Assembly: GCA_001897525.1 (NCBI GenBank)
Contig: MKTB01000037.1
Span: 162,427 to 226,426 of the forward strand
Source: Bacteroidetes bacterium 43-16
Lineage (GTDB): Bacteria > Bacteroidota > Bacteroidia > Chitinophagales > Chitinophagaceae
DNA: 64,000 bases
Direction: 5' to 3'
Shown: positions 35,161-43,427 of the stretch, piece after piece
Position numbering within the stretch: the first letter of the stretch is position 1
How the letters are laid out: each line of letters begins with the position of its first letter
The notes under the pieces: generated by a model
What the model saw: only the letters and a program-made list of their open reading frames with translations
Told to the model about the DNA's origin: nothing
Databases searched by the model: none
Program-made: the position numbers and the translations under genes

Positions 35161-35919
35161 CTATGTGACATCAATTTCTTGAACCACCGGGGGCGCGGCG
35201 GAATACATAGTATTACCGGATTGGGTAGCGATGATCTGTGCTGTACCGGAAGAAACGGCCGTTACAGCAGCACCATTAACCGTTGCAACGGCCGGGTTGG
35301 TAGACTGATAAGTCACCGGCAATCCGCTTGTGGTTGTTGCTGCCATTAAATATGTTGCGCCGGTAACCTGGTTGGGGATTGGTCCGAATGTGATCGTTTG
35401 CGCAATCATGGATCCGGTGCTACCTTGCTCAGATACCTTGCCGCCAATCTCGAACGCAGGTGTATTGACATTTGTCGGTTCCAGCATATCCGCGTTAACG
35501 GTGATCATCGCCAGGTTGTTTTTACCTAATGCAATGTTTTTAAGAGGTTTGAACAACATGCGATTGAACAGCATGATATAACCGATTTGAGGTGTAACCC
35601 TCACTGCAAATTCCTTTTGAACATAGTTTCTCGGAGCTTGCCATTTAGCAGCATCGCCAACACCTACGATAGTACCGCCAAATACTTCAAGGAAAGCCTG
35701 AAGATTAGGGTCAGCAATATCAAAATTTAAGGTTGATTTTCCGGGAATGAAACGAGAAAACAGAGGCTTATCCAGCTCTTCAACATTAAAGTCGGTGGTT
35801 GTGCCCTCTTCTTCGGTGATCGATGCAGAATCTATGTTTGTATAACCGAGGGTCCGCCAGTTGTTGGTGCCTACTTCGGTAATTTCAATTTTGTCAATGC
35901 CGTTAGTTACTTGTCCCAT
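35161..35919 (-). CDS. Major tail tube protein with C-terminal Ig-like (Big_2) domain
   Basis: This is a 252-aa virion protein. Residues 1-170 fit a tail tube subunit (KIEITEVGTNNWRTLGYTNIDSASITEEEGTTTDF, AVRVTPQIGYIMLFNRMLFKPL). The last 80 residues are a Big_2-type immunoglobulin-like domain (ITFGPIPNQVTGATYLMAATTTSGLPVTYQSTNPAVATV), as in lambda gpV and other phages, where such domains decorate the tube. The position between the tail-completion genes and the chaperone agrees. Confidence 0.88.
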   Translation of the reverse strand: MGQVTNGIDKIEITEVGTNNWRTLGYTNIDSASITEEEGTTTDFNVEELDKPLFSRFIPGKSTLNFDIADPNLQAFLEVFGGTIVGVGDAAKWQAPRNYVQKEFAVRVTPQIGYIMLFNRMLFKPLKNIALGKNNLAMITVNADMLEPTNVNTPAFEIGGKVSEQGSTGSMIAQTITFGPIPNQVTGATYLMAATTTSGLPVTYQSTNPAVATVNGAAVTAVSSGTAQIIATQSGNTMYSAAPPVVQEIDVT

Positions 35920-35933
35920 GGCTTTATTTTAAT

Positions 35934-36344
35934 TTAATTGTTAATGTTATTGTGTTGCTTGAATCTTATTCTGAAATTCAGAAACCATTCCTGGTTATTT
36001 TGCTCTGGGACCAGATCAATACTTTCCGTGTAAAAAGTAAAATGTGATGCTGATCCGAATTTTAATACTGGTGCTGCTATAGATGATAGTTGTGAGAATC
36101 TTGCACTGTCCGGCATTGGTCCATCCCCGATATCAATAGATGGAACATGAATATTTATGTTACACACTGCATCCTGGATGATACTCAAAGAGCCGGTCAT
36201 GGTCACCACATTCGTCACCACGTCTTCCTTTTTCGAGTTATTAGGTCGCCTATCCCGGTAAACCTTACCATTTACTGCAGGTGCTAAAGGGCTGGCCTTT
36301 ATTACCTGGTACATAATGGTGTTTATTTCTATTGGCGTTATCAT
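35934..36344 (-). CDS. Tail terminator-like / head-tail joining protein
   Basis: This 136-aa protein begins MITPIEINTIMYQVIKASPLAPAVNGKVYRDRRPNNSKKEDVV. The pattern of an N-terminal helix, a 'G.VY..RRP' turn and later beta strands resembles tail-terminator proteins that cap the tube. It lies directly before the major tail gene and overlaps the HK97 gp10-like gene by 4 nt. The assignment is mostly positional. Confidence 0.65.
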   Translation of the reverse strand: MITPIEINTIMYQVIKASPLAPAVNGKVYRDRRPNNSKKEDVVTNVVTMTGSLSIIQDAVCNINIHVPSIDIGDGPMPDSARFSQLSSIAAPVLKFGSASHFTFYTESIDLVPEQNNQEWFLNFRIRFKQHNNINN

Positions 36345-36793
36345 GCTGCAAGTTTCAAGTCTCTCAATAGTTGTGGCAATATCTGTTCAGCAAGTAATTC
36401 GGCAGATGATAAAACATTCTTACCTCTGGCCTCAACAGCATAAGCATAATTCATACCGGCTACCACTGCCAGGCAATAACCCTGAGTGTGATTTTTGGCG
36501 ATGCTATCTGCCAGGTTTCGGCCTGTTACTTTACCTGTTCCGGCAGAACTGTTCCCGCCATCTTTTTCAAATCCGGCAGCCTGTACAATCCTTCCGTTAA
36601 AGGTTAATACGTATCCTATAGAAGCGGTAAGATTACCGGTCTGATCCATATACGTTTTGTTGGTCCTGGCTTCTGTGATGCAGAGCTCACCGACATACAT
36701 GAATGCTTTTAAGATCATTTGATGAATCCTGTCGGCTTCCTTTTGCAGCATGCGATCTAAATCTGCCTGCACGAACGTTGGCTTTATACCCAT
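36341..36793 (-). CDS. HK97 gp10-like tail-completion protein
   Basis: The 150-aa protein has the long N-terminal helix (LDRMLQKEADRIHQMILKAFMYVGELCITEARTNKTYMDQTGNLTASIGY) and the compact C-terminal alpha/beta part (YAYAVEARGKNVLSSAELLAEQILPQLLRDL) of the HK97 gp10 family, which works at the head-tail interface. It overlaps both neighbours (10 and 4 nt), showing tight coupling in the connector block. Confidence 0.75.
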   Translation of the reverse strand: MGIKPTFVQADLDRMLQKEADRIHQMILKAFMYVGELCITEARTNKTYMDQTGNLTASIGYVLTFNGRIVQAAGFEKDGGNSSAGTGKVTGRNLADSIAKNHTQGYCLAVVAGMNYAYAVEARGKNVLSSAELLAEQILPQLLRDLKLAA

Positions 36794-37101
36794 AACCGGC
36801 TATGTAGTTGATCTTTTCTTGAATAAATAACCTTACCGGAACAACGAACGGTTTGCCCATCCATTACCCTAACTTGAGTATCCACCGGAACCGCCTCAGT
36901 ACCTTTAGGAAGTTGAACCAGGAAAGCGTATTCATTTACAGTGTTATCCGATAATGATACCTTTTTGCCGTTCCCGTCTTCATCCCGGCATTTAGCCAAT
37001 TGCTGCCAAACCTCTTGGCTGGGTATGGGGTTTCCGGCCGGATCGTAAGTGCCGCCGATATGTTTAAGAACTTCGAGTGTATAAGGATATTGGACTACCA
37101 T
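36784..37101 (-). CDS. Head-tail connector (stopper/closure-like) protein
   Basis: This is a 105-aa beta-rich protein (MVVQYPYTLEVLKHIGGTYDPAGNPIPSQEVWQQLAKCR...; VQVRVMDGQTVRC-like strand near the end). Size, fold impression and place between the adaptor-like and gp10-like genes fit a head-closure protein. There is no diagnostic motif. It overlaps the upstream gene by 7 nt. Confidence 0.6.
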   Translation of the reverse strand: MVVQYPYTLEVLKHIGGTYDPAGNPIPSQEVWQQLAKCRDEDGNGKKVSLSDNTVNEYAFLVQLPKGTEAVPVDTQVRVMDGQTVRCSGKVIYSRKDQLHSRLWV

Positions 37102-37421
37102 AAGTAAGACTTATTCTTCACCACATTTTTACCATACAATTCAATAAGATCTCTGCATCCGCTTTCTTTTGCAAGTCGCGATAAATAGTCTCCCTTATTA
37201 TCAGCATTGTAGGTGATAGAATACCCGCCCTCGGTTACTGAATGTACACCTGCATTATCTCTACTTAAGAAGGCCAACAAAGCCTTATATAAATCACACT
37301 TTTGCTTTTTGTCGTTAGCATTATACTGATCAGTAGGAGTTAAGCCGGCAAACGACAATTCCGCATTTGCCTGGCTTTGATCAGCTCCTGATTTATGTAT
37401 AAATGCTTCCAGCAGTGTCAT
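37095..37421 (-). CDS. Head-tail adaptor-like protein
   Basis: The 108-aa helical protein (MTLLEAFIHKSGADQSQANAELSFAGLTPTDQYNANDKKQKCDLYKALLAFLSR) is the first gene after the major capsid protein, the usual place of the gp15/gp6-type adaptor that docks on the portal. Its all-helical character agrees. Assignment is positional, not motif-based. Confidence 0.6.
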   Translation of the reverse strand: MTLLEAFIHKSGADQSQANAELSFAGLTPTDQYNANDKKQKCDLYKALLAFLSRDNAGVHSVTEGGYSITYNADNKGDYLSRLAKESGCRDLIELYGKNVVKNKSYLW

Positions 37422-37531
37422 TTTATAGTGCTTTAAATGAGATAGATAACGGAGTTCTTATATTCCGCACCAGGAGGGCCGCAAATGCTTGCCTCTTTTC
37501 TCCCATGTGGTTTGTATTTCTTAACTGAAGA

Positions 37532-38617
37532 CTAAGCAACGGTTTTTAAAATCCAGGTAGATTCGGAATTTGCCAATACAGGTGTAGCATAAGCAATACC
37601 CTTTGTAACCATACCGATCGGGTCCTGTTCAGCATAAGCTTTAACCAGTACGAAATCGCTGTAAGACTTCACACTTTGATCAATAGTAACCCAACCATCT
37701 GCAGTATCCGTATACTGGATATCTCCCAGCATGCTTTGAACGGTAAATGTTACATTCCCCTCAACCCAGCCACTTTCGGTAACCTGTTCACCTTTCTTAT
37801 TTTCGATATTTACGTATGAATCCCATACCCTGAAAGTTGGCAGGTTGTTACGCTGTAACGCATTGTTAAGCGCCTCCACGGTGGGCCTAGCTTGGATATC
37901 CAAAGCAACAGCAGCATAAGAAGCGCAAAACGTCTGGGTTTCCACTGCATCAAGCATTTTATCCATAGTCTCTTGGTCGGTAGTTGCATAAAGCACTTTT
38001 TTACCTTTAGCTCTGGCTGCCTGTTGCATAGCTCTGATGTCAGTAATGGGTTTAGCCGTTGCCGGGTTCGCCCATGGGGCTGTAGCATTTTTACGGTTTG
38101 CTGTTGGGATTCCAAAATCAATTGGAACCTTAGTTACAACCCCTAATTCGTTATTGGTCATGGTAAGCTCATAGCGACCATTGGATGCTGCTTGCTTAGA
38201 TAACCATTCAATCCTGGCATTTACAGAATCAAGTGTGAACTTAGTATCTTCATAGATCCAATCAATGATGGCTTTAGTAATAGCAGGGTTTCTGCTGGCA
38301 GCAGCTTTTCCCAATAATTGGCGATACGTATTGATATCTCGCTCATCTTTAACACGAGCTAACTCAATTTTGGGGATGTCACCAACTACCTTGCCGACTG
38401 TAGGACGGCCGGCACGTGGGGCGCGGCTATTGAAAGAAACTACAGGGGCGGCAACTTTTGCACCAGTAGCAGCCTGAAGACTTTCAAAAGTCAAATCAGG
38501 CGTATATTTCGATGGAAAGAATGTGCCAAATGCCAAATCTCCCATATTGTATTGTTCAATATAGGCCTGCATATCTGCCTGGCTAAATTCTTTGATAAGT
38601 TTTTTTACGTCAACCAT
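37532..38617 (-). CDS. Major capsid protein (lambda gpE-like)
   Basis: This 361-aa protein has the layout of the phage capsid E family: an N-terminal arm (VDVKKLIKEFSQADMQAYIEQY), a start of the HK97 fold (FGTFFPSKYTPDLTFESLQAATGAKVAAPVVSFNSRAP), and a C-terminal part with WVTIDQSVKSYSDFVLVKAYAEQDPIGMVTKGIAYATPVL. It follows scaffold and decoration genes, as in lambda. No protease gene is evident, so capsid maturation may occur without the usual head protease. Confidence 0.9.
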   Translation of the reverse strand: MVDVKKLIKEFSQADMQAYIEQYNMGDLAFGTFFPSKYTPDLTFESLQAATGAKVAAPVVSFNSRAPRAGRPTVGKVVGDIPKIELARVKDERDINTYRQLLGKAAASRNPAITKAIIDWIYEDTKFTLDSVNARIEWLSKQAASNGRYELTMTNNELGVVTKVPIDFGIPTANRKNATAPWANPATAKPITDIRAMQQAARAKGKKVLYATTDQETMDKMLDAVETQTFCASYAAVALDIQARPTVEALNNALQRNNLPTFRVWDSYVNIENKKGEQVTESGWVEGNVTFTVQSMLGDIQYTDTADGWVTIDQSVKSYSDFVLVKAYAEQDPIGMVTKGIAYATPVLANSESTWILKTVA

Positions 38618-38667
38618 TTTACAATGATTTTATAGTGTTTCAAATAATTGTTTATAGACCTATGTAA

Positions 38668-39057
38668 TTAAACACTGGTCATTTTAGGCAGCGCTGCATC
38701 GATCAGGTCAATATTTTCCTGATATTCTTCAGGCAATGCCTGCCGGCGAACAATACCCTCGATCACAACAGCTGCAAGCGGGTTATCATCTACAGGAATA
38801 TCAGTGCGCAGATAGCCTAATGGCTTTTCACTTAAAGTTTTAGGATCTTCAGGGGCTGTACCATCCTCAATTGTTACAATCTTAGCAAGTCCAGTAACTG
38901 GGTCTTTACGACCAATTAGTGTACCCCCAGGAACAATATTGTCTGGATTAGTGTATCCATCAAGATCAAGGGTGACGCCACCGGCAAAGGTGTCGATCAC
39001 ACTTTCAAAAATGACTTTCTGAAAAGAACCAATTGCGGTTTTCTTAACTCCTTGCAT
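38668..39057 (-). CDS. Head decoration-like protein
   Basis: This 129-aa beta-rich protein (MQGVKKTAIGSFQKVIFESVIDTFAGGVTLDLDGYTNPDNIVPGGTLIGRKDPVTG...) lies directly before the major capsid gene. Size, fold and position fit a gpD-like head decoration protein. It overlaps the scaffold gene by 14 nt, suggesting matched expression. Sequence-level similarity to gpD cannot be asserted. Confidence 0.65.
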   Translation of the reverse strand: MQGVKKTAIGSFQKVIFESVIDTFAGGVTLDLDGYTNPDNIVPGGTLIGRKDPVTGLAKIVTIEDGTAPEDPKTLSEKPLGYLRTDIPVDDNPLAAVVIEGIVRRQALPEEYQENIDLIDAALPKMTSV

Positions 39058-39691
39058 TTTCTTTTGGTTTATTTGTTTCTAAATAGGTTTTCATCATCGG
39101 TGAAACTGCTTTTGTCTCACCGGCACTTTGAGGTGGTGCACCCAGATTGTTGAAAGGATCATCATTAGTTTTGTATGAAGCATAGTCAGTTTCAACTTCG
39201 GTCAGGTAACCGTCAAAGTCTTCTTCTTTTTCAAAGCTCATACGTTGGAAGTCCTTCAAGGCCCTTGTTTTGAGATTGTCCGGAACGCCGGCAAGAGCTT
39301 TTTCCAATTTCTGTTTGCGGGTATCAGCCAGCTTTTCACCTTTAATGCTTGCAATCTCTTGCATGAATGGCGCCATTGCTGCAGCTACGGCTTTTGCAAT
39401 TTCGCTGGGTTCACTTGCAGGTTCAGCCGGCTTTGGATCATCCTGATTCTGAGTTGTAGTAGTCCCTTTTGCTTTAGCTACAGCATCAGTTACTCTTTTA
39501 TCAGCCTCACTTTGAAATGCTTTTAGAAAATTTTCGGCACCGTTAACTTTGTCATCAATTTCTGATTGCTCGGATTCTTCTTTTAACTGAGCGGCCAGAG
39601 TTTCAGCCATTGCTTCAAGTGTCTTATCGGTTAACCCAAAGTTTTTATACTTTGTTTTAAGAGCCTGCAGAACCTTTTCCTTTATAGTCAT
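39044..39691 (-). CDS. Scaffolding protein
   Basis: The ATG at 39689-39691 (MTIKEKVLQALKTKYKNFGLTDKTLEAMAETLA) gives 215 aa; an in-frame ATG at 39715 lies inside the late motif and is less likely. The protein is highly charged and helical, with a Pro/Glu/Gln-rich linker (about 85-105) and a C-terminal helix, as in scaffolds that organise capsid assembly. It precedes decoration and major capsid genes and is the first gene of the head-assembly block. Confidence 0.75.
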   Translation of the reverse strand: MTIKEKVLQALKTKYKNFGLTDKTLEAMAETLAAQLKEESEQSEIDDKVNGAENFLKAFQSEADKRVTDAVAKAKGTTTTQNQDDPKPAEPASEPSEIAKAVAAAMAPFMQEIASIKGEKLADTRKQKLEKALAGVPDNLKTRALKDFQRMSFEKEEDFDGYLTEVETDYASYKTNDDPFNNLGAPPQSAGETKAVSPMMKTYLETNKPKENARS

Positions 39692-39708
39692 TTTAATGAT
39701 TGTTTTGT

Positions 39709-39724
39709 TACTCATTAAAGTATA
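39709..39724 (-). promoter_or_regulatory. Late-region motif copy 3 (before scaffold)
   Basis: An exact TATACTTTAATGAGTA on the minus strand, 17 nt before the favoured scaffold start. Here the ATG inside the motif happens to be in frame with the scaffold gene. Confidence 0.65.
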
Positions 39725-39804
39725 AGGGAATAATTGCTATATGAACAAAAAATATTTTGATATTTTTGTAATTGTCATAATTCATCAATCTTAAATATTA
39801 CCTT

Positions 39805-40104
39805 ATGGAAGAGCAGGACCCGCTAATACAATTCCTTGGAAGAAGCGATATATCAAAAAGCGATCTTATTTATCTGCTTGATTTTGGATACGATGTCCAA
39901 GGCCTGATTGATAATATCGATGATGGGCACATATCCTGTTTTGAACTAATGCAGCATTTACTCGAACAGGCAAGAAAAGACAATAACGCGATGACCGAAT
40001 TACTAAAAACGAATGATTTAGTTAAGATAATGACATCAAATATTAATCAAGCGCCTCCATCCATTGAAGACCTAATCAGTAAGATTGAAAGGAGCAAAAA
40101 CTAA
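39805..40104 (+). CDS. Hypothetical acidic protein, first gene of plus-strand cassette
   Basis: This 99-aa acidic helical protein (MEEQDPLIQFLGRSDISKSDLIYLLDFGYDVQGLIDNIDDGHISC...) has no recognised domain. A -7-like box TATTTTTG lies at 39761-39768. It starts a group of six small plus-strand genes inserted between scaffold and MuF genes, against the direction of the head operon. Confidence 0.55.
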   Translation: MEEQDPLIQFLGRSDISKSDLIYLLDFGYDVQGLIDNIDDGHISCFELMQHLLEQARKDNNAMTELLKTNDLVKIMTSNINQAPPSIEDLISKIERSKN

Positions 40105-40111
40105 AGCTATC

Positions 40112-40528
40112 ATGCAGATAAATGATTTGAACATAGCCATGAATAGCATTATAAAGCTGATCTATTCAAACGGATTAATTTATAGAGTTATTGGGCTCGA
40201 CAACAGTAAGCCTTCATTAGAGTGTCTGAATGGAGAAAATGACTATGAAGAAATATTATATTCAGATTTAGCCGGTATTCCTTTAACAAACGAATGGCTA
40301 AATGCTTTAGGCTTCGAGCCATGCAGCAATCAATATTATCAGAGTTTAAAGGTGCATGATGAATTATTTATCATCATAAGCGGTAAAGGTGCGGTCTACT
40401 TCTCCACTCATGGGGATCACGAATGGGGGCTACTTGAGATAATGACAGCCAAACACGTCCACCAGGTGCAAAACCTATACTCAGCTATTTCAGGGAATAA
40501 TCTGCCTGTTGCCCTTCCTTCTGAATAA
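40112..40528 (+). CDS. Hypothetical protein, 138 aa
   Basis: Starting at the ATG at 40112 (MQINDLNIAMNSIIKLIYSNGLIYRVIGLD), it is a mixed alpha/beta soluble protein; a TTG at 40085 would add nine residues and overlap the previous gene. ELFIIISGKGAVYFSTHGDHEWGLLEIMTAKHVHQVQNLYSAISG is a conspicuous strand-helix segment. The family is unknown. A variant late motif follows its stop. Confidence 0.55.
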   Translation: MQINDLNIAMNSIIKLIYSNGLIYRVIGLDNSKPSLECLNGENDYEEILYSDLAGIPLTNEWLNALGFEPCSNQYYQSLKVHDELFIIISGKGAVYFSTHGDHEWGLLEIMTAKHVHQVQNLYSAISGNNLPVALPSE

Positions 40529-40540
40529 ATTTTAAAACCT

Positions 40541-40556
40541 TATACTTTAGTGAGGA
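40541..40556 (+). promoter_or_regulatory. Late-region motif copy 4 (two mismatches, plus strand)
   Basis: TATACTTTAGTGAGGA differs from the exact motif at two positions and points along the plus strand, 12 nt before the start of the gene at 40569. Confidence 0.5.
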
Positions 40557-40568
40557 ATATATAAGACT

Positions 40569-40916
40569 ATGGAGTTAATTGACCGCCTTAATGATATAAT
40601 GACCGGTATCGGCCTGATGCCAAACGCTTACAATGCTTCAAATCGAAAAGAGTTTTTGGAAACTATTCTGCATATTGAGCAAAAGGGTCATGCTTCCAGG
40701 ATAGATTGCCTTACATTAGTTCAAAAAGGGTTCAATATTGCCGTGGAACTGTCAATTTTTGAACAAAAAACTCAAGGAAGGATTTTGTCTGAAATAACAA
40801 CTGAAGGCATATCATTTGAACGAATCAAAGCCGCCATTATCAACTGTACAGATGTGGGCGGCAAATTTCACAACCTTTTTAAATTGGAACAAGAAAGATT
40901 ATGTCAAAAAAAATAA
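40569..40916 (+). CDS. Hypothetical protein, 115 aa
   Basis: This soluble, largely helical protein (MELIDRLNDIMTGIGLMPNAYNASNRKEFLETILHIEQKGHASRIDCL) has no recognised domain. It starts 12 nt behind a variant late motif and overlaps the next gene by 16 nt, so both are probably made from one late transcript. Confidence 0.55.
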   Translation: MELIDRLNDIMTGIGLMPNAYNASNRKEFLETILHIEQKGHASRIDCLTLVQKGFNIAVELSIFEQKTQGRILSEITTEGISFERIKAAIINCTDVGGKFHNLFKLEQERLCQKK

Positions 40917-41212
40917 AAACGGGCCTGGTACACCTGCAGTTCTGGTGCCGGACCTCAGTAATAGATAAAATGATCGCGGAACGACGCGGGATAGCCTGGA
41001 ATCATCAGATGGCCGACGATATGGAAAAGGATGCCCGGCACTACTTCATCATCGATAAAAAAGGAAAATACACTGTAGTGCCGCATCCGGAAATAGAGAA
41101 ATCAGAGGTCATCGGCGGCCAGGAAGTTTGGCAGAAACTGGAAGATCAACCGATCACGCCGGCAGTCCAGACGATCATTGACAAATGGATTGACGAGATT
41201 TATAAAAAATAA
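40901..41212 (+). CDS. Hypothetical basic protein, 103 aa
   Basis: The product MSKKIKTGLVHLQFWCRTSVIDKMIAERRGIAWNHQMADDMEKDARHYF is soluble and mixed alpha/beta, with a C-terminal helix IIDKWIDEIYKK. No family is recognised. It overlaps the previous gene and is followed after 11 nt by a 59-aa gene. Confidence 0.55.
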   Translation: MSKKIKTGLVHLQFWCRTSVIDKMIAERRGIAWNHQMADDMEKDARHYFIIDKKGKYTVVPHPEIEKSEVIGGQEVWQKLEDQPITPAVQTIIDKWIDEIYKK

Positions 41213-41223
41213 CAACCATATTA

Positions 41224-41403
41224 ATGAAAACACAAATTATTATCAAGAAAAATTGGAATGTCGTTGCCAGCTACGACCACTTAGTAACAATGTCAAAAGG
41301 AGATATGGTTAAAGTAAGCGAAGATGAGGCTGATTATTTTGTTGAATATTTATATCTGGATACCATAAATAATGTCATGATGATTTTCATCAAACCTCAA
41401 TAG
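41224..41403 (+). CDS. Hypothetical small protein, 59 aa
   Basis: MKTQIIIKKNWNVVASYDHL opens a 59-aa soluble protein, which continues through GDMVKVSEDEADYFVEYLYL to a TAG stop at 41401-41403. Spacing (11 nt after the previous gene) and the terminator right behind it support a real gene. Confidence 0.5.
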   Translation: MKTQIIIKKNWNVVASYDHLVTMSKGDMVKVSEDEADYFVEYLYLDTINNVMMIFIKPQ

Positions 41404-41413
41404 TTTTTAAGTA

Positions 41414-41448
41414 GATAAGGTGTGATTTACACACCTTATCGTTTTTTT
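41414..41448 (+). terminator. Rho-independent terminator in the plus-strand cassette
   Basis: An 11-bp perfect stem (GATAAGGTGTG/CACACCTTATC, 41414-41424 and 41430-41440) with a 5-nt loop and a seven-T run. Confidence 0.9.
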
Positions 41449-41449
41449 G

Positions 41450-41457
41450 TATATTTG
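41450..41457 (+). promoter_or_regulatory. -7 box for a probably leaderless gene
   Basis: TATATTTG fits TAnnTTTG and ends only 5 nt before the ATG at 41463, so transcription would begin at or next to the start codon. A -33 TTTG is not evident. Confidence 0.4.
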
Positions 41458-41462
41458 CTATA

Positions 41463-41735
41463 ATGGAAACAATATTTGACTTCAATCCCACCGGTAATGA
41501 ATTGAAGGCTATTGGTATAGATAGCCTGAATTTATCAATGCGGCATGGTGTTGAGGTTAGTGATCCAATTACCGACAACAATTACAAGGTTTCCCAGGAA
41601 GATGCTTACTTTGACATCGCCCTGCTCCTGGAATACCGAAACGATAAAGACCGGGCCGCCGAATATTGGGCAATGATCCCCGACCGGCATAGTGAATATC
41701 TTTTAGGATTTGACTTTGAATCCATTGCTGAATAA
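41463..41735 (+). CDS. Hypothetical acidic protein, 90 aa
   Basis: This acidic soluble protein (METIFDFNPTGNELKAIGIDSLNLSMRHGVEVSDPITDNNYKVSQEDAYFDIALLL) has a helical C-terminus. It is the last gene of the plus-strand cassette, behind its own terminator/promoter pair, and its 3' end overlaps the end of the MuF gene on the other strand by 33 nt. No family is recognised. Confidence 0.55.
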   Translation: METIFDFNPTGNELKAIGIDSLNLSMRHGVEVSDPITDNNYKVSQEDAYFDIALLLEYRNDKDRAAEYWAMIPDRHSEYLLGFDFESIAE

Positions 41736-43427
41736 TTCCCTCAATTTTGCACCTATAGTTCCGTAATCATTAAATAAATGCGGTTGCAGGAACTTCAAAG
41801 CATCGCTTTCCGATATCCCGGCCTTAGCAAGCTTAGCCCTAAAGTTTTTAATCCAGCTGCCATATCCATATCCTTTTTCCAGTACTTCAGCTTTATGGAT
41901 GGATTTACCGCCCAATAACTCAATAAACTGGTCATAGGTATGCCGGGCCACAAACTGATTGACAGTTTCCATATTTTCACGCTGCAGGTTGGTCAATTTT
42001 TGCGGCTTTGATTTTGTCCGGGCGTGCAATATCTCATGCCAAAGACTTTCCATTGCATACTCTTGGTTAAAAGTCATCTTTTCACCGTCTCTGATTGCCT
42101 TTATTGCCCCTTTTAGGTCATTGGCAGGGTTGAACCCATTTGCAAAGGTATTTGTCGAAATTGAGAAGCTGGACCCGTTTACCCATTCCATTGTATTAAG
42201 CTTATAAGACATGGAATGTTGCATCAAGTAAGATTTTGATTTCAGAAATTTGAAATCATCTACACCATTGCGGAACCAATCCGGCATAACATTGGCCACC
42301 TCCATGAATAGGGCCTTTACTTCCGAATTCTTTACCTCTTCACTTTTGATAAAGTCTGAAATATTTATCTGTGATTTGGTTTCAATCTGTGATTTGATAA
42401 GATCCGCTAAAGCCAGGATGAAATATGGAATATTCTTTGCCCGGCTTATCTTATCTGCATTGTCCTTATACCACCCCTTGAAGTTTGCCGGCAGATCGGT
42501 AATATAATCCACTTCCGGCGGATCTTCTGAAAGAAGCGATGCCACGAACGCCTTTTGATCTACCAGGTACGGGATCGCATAGCACCTGCATTGTGGATGC
42601 CAACCAACGAACTTAAATGTTTTGGGATAAATGCCGGCAAGCTTCTGGCAGGTTGGACAATGATTTGGATTATTGGAAAGCTTCACCTGGATACCCCGGA
42701 CAAAATCTAAGGATGACCAGCGTAAATAATCCGCGGTCCGGTAACCCATGTTAATTTCCGTTCTGGCCAGCCTTTTTGCATTCTTACTGCTGGAACGGTA
42801 CACACCCTGCCCGGGCTTGTACGCCTTCATCGCCTTTGAAGGGATCAGGTTACCCCTCCGGCTCCTGATCCTCCGGAATAGTCGATCAGGTTCATTTAAA
42901 TACTCTTTTACCTTCCGGGAAAGGACAGCAGCAGAATCTCCCTGCTCAAACCCGGCTGATATACTGAGCTCAATCTCATCCTTTGCCTGGCTGGTGTACT
43001 TCCATACCCTTTGAGACAGATTTAATCCGGCTTCTTTACGAAGCTGAAATGCTTTAAGCGCCTCCTGGTTTCGGGCACCGTAATTAAACTTACCTTCAAG
43101 CAGCCGCTTTGATTTGCCGGTCTCTTTGGCTAGGAATTCAAGGAACTTATCGTTTTTCGCATTTGCGATCGCCCAGGCATCGGCAGTACCTTTTTTTATG
43201 GTAAATTCAATATCCTTGGCCATCCCGGCAAATAGCTCATCTACTTGCTTCTGTATGTGGGGGTATTTACGAAAGGTAAATGCAGCGGCAGGGTTTATAT
43301 TGCCGGCTGCTGCAATACGCGAAATTTGGGCTACAACATCATCATAAATCTGCTGTATCCTGACCGCATATTGCTCATTTTGCTTGAATGCCCGAAGATC
43401 GTAACTGTCAAATTTAAAAAGCTTCAT
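41703..43427 (-). CDS. MuF-type head protein with C-terminal HExxH metallopeptidase-like domain
   Basis: This is a 574-aa protein. The N-terminal part fits the SPP1 gp7/Mu F minor head family, with the MuF core at about 190-290: RLARTEINMGYR (219-230), CPTC at 257-260 and GWHPQCRC (275-282), a Cys/His set expected to bind metal. Beyond about 300 the sequence leaves the MuF family. It contains ESLWHEILHAR with HEILH at 464-468 and a candidate third ligand Glu487 in METVNQFVARHTY, a zincin-type pattern. C-terminal toxin or effector domains on MuF proteins are known from temperate phages. Whether this one is injected or acts in assembly is unknown. Confidence 0.85.
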   Translation of the reverse strand: MKLFKFDSYDLRAFKQNEQYAVRIQQIYDDVVAQISRIAAAGNINPAAAFTFRKYPHIQKQVDELFAGMAKDIEFTIKKGTADAWAIANAKNDKFLEFLAKETGKSKRLLEGKFNYGARNQEALKAFQLRKEAGLNLSQRVWKYTSQAKDEIELSISAGFEQGDSAAVLSRKVKEYLNEPDRLFRRIRSRRGNLIPSKAMKAYKPGQGVYRSSSKNAKRLARTEINMGYRTADYLRWSSLDFVRGIQVKLSNNPNHCPTCQKLAGIYPKTFKFVGWHPQCRCYAIPYLVDQKAFVASLLSEDPPEVDYITDLPANFKGWYKDNADKISRAKNIPYFILALADLIKSQIETKSQINISDFIKSEEVKNSEVKALFMEVANVMPDWFRNGVDDFKFLKSKSYLMQHSMSYKLNTMEWVNGSSFSISTNTFANGFNPANDLKGAIKAIRDGEKMTFNQEYAMESLWHEILHARTKSKPQKLTNLQRENMETVNQFVARHTYDQFIELLGGKSIHKAEVLEKGYGYGSWIKNFRAKLAKAGISESDALKFLQPHLFNDYGTIGAKLRELFSNGFKVKS

